From the NCBI RefSeq assembly GCF_026212465.1, contig NC_080049.1, positions 1,929,460 through 1,993,459 of the forward strand: 64,000 bases of DNA. Direction: 5' to 3'. Of the stretch, positions 59,742 to 64,000 are shown in pieces; position 1 is the stretch's first letter; the number at the start of each line of letters is the position of its first letter. The notes below the pieces were generated by a model. It had not been told where the DNA came from. It did not search any database and worked only from the letters and a program-made list of their open reading frames with translations. The position numbers were made by a program, and so were the translations under genes. This DNA comes from Amaranthus tricolor. Lineage: Eukaryota; Streptophyta; Magnoliopsida; Caryophyllales; Amaranthaceae.

Positions 59742-60662
59742 TCAGGCAAATAAAGGTGATGCATCCATGCGGTCCCGATCCTCCATGTATTGATCAGGGT
59801 CAAAATCAGCATCATCAGAGTCATCGCTAGACGCGCTATCGGAAACAGAAGGGGTTCCCACAGATAAGGAATCACTCATAGAAAGTCGTTCTTCAGAATC
59901 AGAAAGCTCTACAATTATTGGTTCGGGTGGTTCCTCTTCCCACATCATAATTTCACTCTCTTCCTCACTCATAAGATCCTCTCGTCTCACCGGCCAACCC
60001 CCTAAAATAATATGCTCACTATCATCATCACTCATCATTCCAGCTCTATAAGCTAGTTCCCCCTCATCAGGATCTTCTATCACGCCTAAAGGATCCTCCT
60101 CCATGAATTCTCCCTGCTCCTCAAATTCCTCTTCTGGATCCTCATCGGGGTCCTCCTCCTCCGGGTCCTCTTCTGGATCCTCTTCTGGATCCTCCTCTGG
60201 GTCCTCTTCTGGATCCTCTTCTGGATCCTCCTCTGGGTCCTCCTCTGGATCCCTCTCGAAGTCCAACCCCTCAAAGATTATAAATGGCATTGGGTCAGGG
60301 TCTACTATGTGAACATCCTCCTCCCTATTATCTCTCCTTGCCCCACTAGACCCTGGAACGTCAACTCCGTTCCGACCCTCAGATTGCAATGTTCTTACCC
60401 TCCTGTCAAACTCTAGGTGAAACTCGTCAATCATCCCCATCAATGTATTAGTTTCCTTTTCCATTATCCCTTCATACACCTGTTTGGACTTTTTGAAAAT
60501 CATTTCCATACGTCGGGCGTAATCCAAATCACATTCTCCCTCTTTTCTATCCCAAATTCCTTGAGCCTCTATTTCTGCCCACATTGGGGCATTATCTAAA
60601 ACTCTCCAGGGTTCATCTCGGGTATTAATTCCCTCATCGGCCGGTCTTTTTCCTTTATCCAT
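59742..60662 (-). CDS. Extra acidic ORF upstream of gag in the Tekay-like element
   Basis: 306 residues from MDKGKRPADEGINTRDEPWR (an in-frame Met at 60719 would add 19). It lies on the element's sense strand between the primer-binding site and gag. The N-terminal half is mixed and charged, with a likely helical region (YARRMEMIFKKSKQVYEGIM, then EFHLEFDRRVRTL). The middle has about eight D-P-E-E tandem repeats (12-bp DNA units, 60120-60250), followed by more acidic sequence and a Ser/Asp tail (SDSASSDDSDDADFDPDQYM). No known domain recognised, no membrane segment. Usual Tekay-type elements have only gag-pol; upstream ORFs are known in Tat/Ogre-type elements. The open frame in a young copy suggests it is or was a protein. 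Confidence 0.6.
   Translation of the reverse strand: MDKGKRPADEGINTRDEPWRVLDNAPMWAEIEAQGIWDRKEGECDLDYARRMEMIFKKSKQVYEGIMEKETNTLMGMIDEFHLEFDRRVRTLQSEGRNGVDVPGSSGARRDNREEDVHIVDPDPMPFIIFEGLDFERDPEEDPEEDPEEDPEEDPEEDPEEDPEEDPEEEDPDEDPEEEFEEQGEFMEEDPLGVIEDPDEGELAYRAGMMSDDDSEHIILGGWPVRREDLMSEEESEIMMWEEEPPEPIIVELSDSEERLSMSDSLSVGTPSVSDSASSDDSDDADFDPDQYMEDRDRMDASPLFA
60120..60250. repeat. 12-bp minisatellite within the extra ORF
   Basis: About ten units of the type TCCTCTTCTGGA (coding-strand GATCC-GAAGAG) encode the D-P-E-E run. Slight synonymous variation among units keeps the frame. Confidence 0.9.
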
Positions 60663-60875
60663 GAGAGAAGATAATGATCGAACTTCCTGACTCACAAGGA
60701 GAGAAAACAAAACAATCAATTTCTAAGATAAGACAAGGGTAGATATTTCAAATCATCAGAGATATAGACACAAAGGTCCTATCATGCACACATCAAGCTA
60801 TCCATGATATCATGCTTAAAGACACAAAGCATAACACGTCATATCCCCTTAGTGTCTACCCCTTTTACTCTCGTT

Positions 60876-60914
<39 letters not shown>

Positions 60915-60954
60915 GTTAGTCTATCGATATAGATAAATAACACTAAATAAAACT

Positions 60955-60969
60955 CCCGCTCTGATACCA
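60955..60969 (-). other. Primer-binding site, tRNA-iMet type
   Basis: The minus strand reads TGGTATCAGAGCGGG, two bases after the 5' LTR end. It fits the 3' end of plant initiator-Met tRNA. Confidence 0.92.
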
Positions 60970-60971
60970 GT

Positions 60972-63547
60972 TGTAACATCTCGGAATAACTCGGGTCTTT
61001 GAAAAGAAAAGAAAATGATCTTTTAAAACAAAACAACTAAAACCCGAGTCAAACCGAAACGTTAGGAACAGTTTAAAACAGTTTTGAAGTTAAGGAAACG
61101 TGCGGATCGAGTTCTATTAGCGTTATTTAAAACTATTAGATAATAAGAAATACTTAGCAGCGGATAAGAAACGAAAAGTCAAATCTACTTATTACAACTT
61201 GAGAGCGAAAGTCGCCTCATAAAAACCAAATGCTCTTTAACTAAACTTTGAAGTTCTTTTTAAGACTTCTTTACTTTAATAATTTATTTCTTCAAGGGAC
61301 AATCCTCACTCCCCAGACCTGCAACTTAACTTACTGCTAGTCATTGCCCAGATAGGACACAACATCATCGCAGGGTCGTTAAGACCAAAAGCACACGTCA
61401 GCGAAAGTCGCATACCAATAAATAATAACATCGAGAAAGTTTAATTTGATTAATTAACAATTCACAGAACCGTACGCTTGATCATACTTATTAAGAATAT
61501 TTATTTTTCTTGTAAAAGTTAGTCAGCTATATTGCTGTACTATCCGGCCATACTGCCAGTACTATCCAGCCATACTGCCGGTACTTTCCAGCCATACTGC
61601 CGGTACACACCAAACTCCATAAGTGAGACAATACATTAGGGGGAGCTAACCCCTAAGCAAGCCTCTACCATAGACACTCGCCATACTTCGGTGCCTATGG
61701 TTAAGTATGCATACCCCCGCGGTGGCTCATAAAGCCCTCATATGCCGCGAGTAATTCTTTTCCACCAATTGACGACATACTACGTCCACTTTTTAAGTTA
61801 GTGAGGTCATACTACCTCTACTTTCAAAACAATATATAAAGATTGACGTCATACTACGTCCACTTTTGAGTTAGTGAGGACATACTACCTCTACTTAAGT
61901 TATTGAGGACATACTACCTCTACTTATCATAACAATGTATAGAATTATTGATTCGAACGATAGCATTATTCGTTCTATATACCCATGCCTTACTTTTGGG
62001 TATCATTAATACATGATACATCGATCTATTGCGAACCACGCTGCGTGTACATACCTTAAACGAAATAACCAACTCGCAAGCGTCTCAATCAATTCCCGGT
62101 CACGAACCGACTTCCTACAAAGTTCAATCGTATTCGGGAAATAAGCACACATACACATTTTCCTCAATCACACATAACACACATATTCAATTACGTCCAT
62201 ACCTAGAATGCTACACACAATATGAACATCCATCACATACTACAACATGGTATAAACACAAAACTGGACAGCTTATACATTCTGTCCAGAAACTCATCTT
62301 AATACTGTCAAACTGAAAATCCGACTTCACCGTTGCGTCCGGAAGGCGTCAAAACCCCCGGGTACCAAATTTCATAATTTATAACATAGTATAAGTATTT
62401 TTAACTTAATTTCAAAGCCAAAAATGCTCCAAAAACACAAATTTTCCACTATTTCAAAACCTACGGGATTCCATTTTTTTATCACCAAAATATAAAATTT
62501 CAATGCTTTATTCTTTAATAAATCTAAACAATAAAATTTACATAATTTCCATGATCACATACAAAAATAAATTTTAATTAATTATCTATATTTTTCTTAA
62601 AAATAATTCTTTTTACTCCAATGTTCAAACACAAACACATCACATATATATACATGCAAATTTTTCTTCTATCAACCTTATACTTCTCTTTTATTAATCA
62701 ATAAAAATAAATTTCCATCACCACATACACATTTTTTTATGAACAACCATTTTTTTTTTAATGTATATATATATATTTATATATATATATATATATATTT
62801 CAATCATTCATCAAACAATTCTACACACACATGTGCACAAATCTAAAACCCTAAAACCATACATTAAATTTAAATAGAAAAAACATCATACATCTAAAAC
62901 CCTAAAACCATATATTAAATTTAAATAGAAAAACATCATACATCTAAACATAAATTTTTAATTCATGAACAAAATCATAACTATAAAATCACACATATAA
63001 AAACATAGAAATTTAAATTAAAACTTAAAAATAAAACTAGTTTAAGAATTACTTACAATTGCTCAAGATTAACACCAAAATTTTATGAACCAAAATTGAT
63101 GAATTAAGGAATGCTAGGCGTGAGAATGTGAGGGAAAAGGAGTGTGTTTTTTTCTTACTTGCAAATTGAAATGTGAAAATGAAAAGGAGTAAGGTAAAAG
63201 GTTAAGGAAAGGAATAAGGAAAAGAATTGATTAAGGGATTTATGAGATTTTATTGCCATAATCATTCATTAATCCAAAATGGAAGTTACAATCTTCCCAT
63301 AATACTTGCCATGGCCGGCCACTATTCATATTCCCTTATATTTTATTTATTTATTTATTTATTTTTTTTTAAATTAAAGATAGATTAGGAAAAGATTTGG
63401 ACTTAAAATGATTTTATTTGCCTTAAAAGTTGGATTCTCATGATTTAACCTACTAACAAAATAAATAATAAAAGAAATATATATTTTTTTTTCTAAAAGA
63501 ATAATAATAATAAAAATAATATATCGGGAAAATATCGGGGTGTTACA
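60972..63547 (-). repeat. 5' LTR (minus-strand element)
   Basis: 2576 bp, collinear with 52043-54619. Differences I could see are one base in AAAGTT(A/G)GATTCTC (63431 versus 54505 region) and the A/T-tract at 63345-63370. It should hold the promoter driving the extra ORF and gag on the minus strand. Confidence 0.95.
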
Positions 63548-63665
63548 AGTTCACTCCATAAACCCTAAATCATTCATCTTCATCGCAGTTGCCCTTCCTT
63601 TCTTTCTCCTTGATTTCCAATCCCTAAATCATTCAAAGAACCCAATTTTTTCCAATTCATTAGTA

Positions 63666-64000
63666 ATGTCTTCTTCTTCAACCGGAATTCGATACTTGAA
63701 AAATGTGGGTGTGGAGTTCCCTTTGCAAGGAGGGTTTCATGGACCAAGGAAAATCCTGGAGGAAGGTTTAAGATCGACTTGCATTTTTTATGATCCCGAT
63801 ACAAATTGAAGGGGATGCAAAAAGTTAAATGGATTGATGAACCTAAAATGACTGTTTGGCAAAGAGAAGTGGCTAACAAACTTGTGGAGGACAAGCGACA
63901 ATTAGCAACTGAAATCAAGATTTTGACATCAAGAGTTTGTTGCTTGGAACATGAAAAGGAACAAGCAATTTCAGAAATTAAAAGGATTAAGAAGAAATGG
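63666..64000 (+). pseudogene. Fragment of GRF-zinc-finger-like / coiled-coil gene, broken, runs off the window
   Basis: Starts MSSSSTGIRYLKNVGVEFPL and stops at 63807-63809 (after FYDPDTN). In another frame from 63815 it reads VKWIDEPKMTVWQREVANKL then VEDKRQLATEIKIL, a coiled coil to the window edge (CCLEHEKEQAISEIKRIKKK). W-I-D-E-P followed by a coiled coil is typical of plant proteins with a GRF-type zinc finger, but the finger (C-x-C-G...N-P-G-R-R-F) is absent here. The stop and frame change indicate a pseudogene, unless an intron was missed. The Tekay-like element lies about 120 bp upstream, in what was the 5' leader or promoter. Confidence 0.5.

Larger units (their letters stand above)
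52043..63547 (-). mobile_element. Ty3/Gypsy chromovirus LTR retrotransposon (Tekay/Del-like), young
   Basis: Two direct LTRs of about 2576 bp begin TGTAACATC and end TGTTACA, flanked by a perfect AGTTC TSD (52038-52042 and 63548-63552). On the minus strand the order is LTR, primer-binding site (60969-60955), an extra acidic ORF, gag, pol (protease, RT, RNase H, integrase, chromodomain-like end), polypurine tract, LTR. In a read-by-eye comparison the LTRs differ at only a few positions, mostly in A/T tracts, so insertion was recent. A gag/pol frame break is present (see gag and pol). Confidence 0.95.

Noticed and set aside
60103..60312. Poly-Ser/Gly plus-strand ORF
   Set aside because: Antisense translation of the 12-bp repeat in the acidic ORF.

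Overview
This is 64 kb of plant nuclear DNA. It is AT-rich and dominated by transposable elements, with two intron-aware or complete plant genes (a wax-synthase-like MBOAT acyltransferase and a 15-coding-exon DNA topoisomerase I), three copies of a small secreted-peptide gene, and a decayed plastid insertion carrying the plastid gene order accD-psaI-ycf4. TE content and gene structure suggest a eudicot. An Amaranthaceae-type genome (spinach, beet, quinoa relatives) is a guess I cannot confirm without a search.

Layout. 1-5350: repeat copies, secreted-peptide gene copy 1, a hAT-like non-autonomous element (2019-2737) and a truncated MULE (3747-4885). 5351-6911: a short internally deleted LTR element with 5-bp target-site duplication (TSD). 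7956-15600: a full-length Mutator-like element (MULE) with terminal inverted repeats (TIRs) of about 115 bp and an 8/9-bp TSD. It has two convergent genes: a transposase joined to an OTU-protease-like domain on +, and a plant mobile domain (PMD) gene on -. Both carry inactivating lesions. 15609-24284: large duplicated blocks with peptide gene copies 2 and 3, a solo LTR and TRIM-like remnants. Block 3 preserves the empty site of the MULE. 25570-28230: plastid-derived insertion. 29848-30888: wax synthase-like gene. 31323-33583: a MULE-type MITE, an L1 LINE remnant and microsatellites. 34430-42680: TOP1, with a 1.16-kb hAT element in coding intron 7. 43740-51780: copia, RTE-LINE, Helitron-like, Pack-MULE and CACTA remnants plus minisatellites. 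52043-63547: a very young Ty3/Gypsy chromovirus (Tekay/Del-like), with nearly identical 2.58-kb LTRs and an extra acidic ORF between the primer-binding site and gag. It is inserted just upstream of a broken gene (63666-64000) resembling the C-terminal part of GRF-zinc-finger proteins.

How parts work together. In the 7956-15600 MULE, transposase and PMD gene start near opposite TIRs and converge, the layout of maize MuDR (mudrA/mudrB), with the PMD gene in the second-gene position. GTCGC-core palindromes lie near both ends. I regard this as the most interesting system in the window, followed by the peptide family and the extra ORF of the Tekay-like element. TE nesting gives a relative history: block duplication, then MULE, small LTR element and solo-LTR parent, and recently the Tekay-like insertion.
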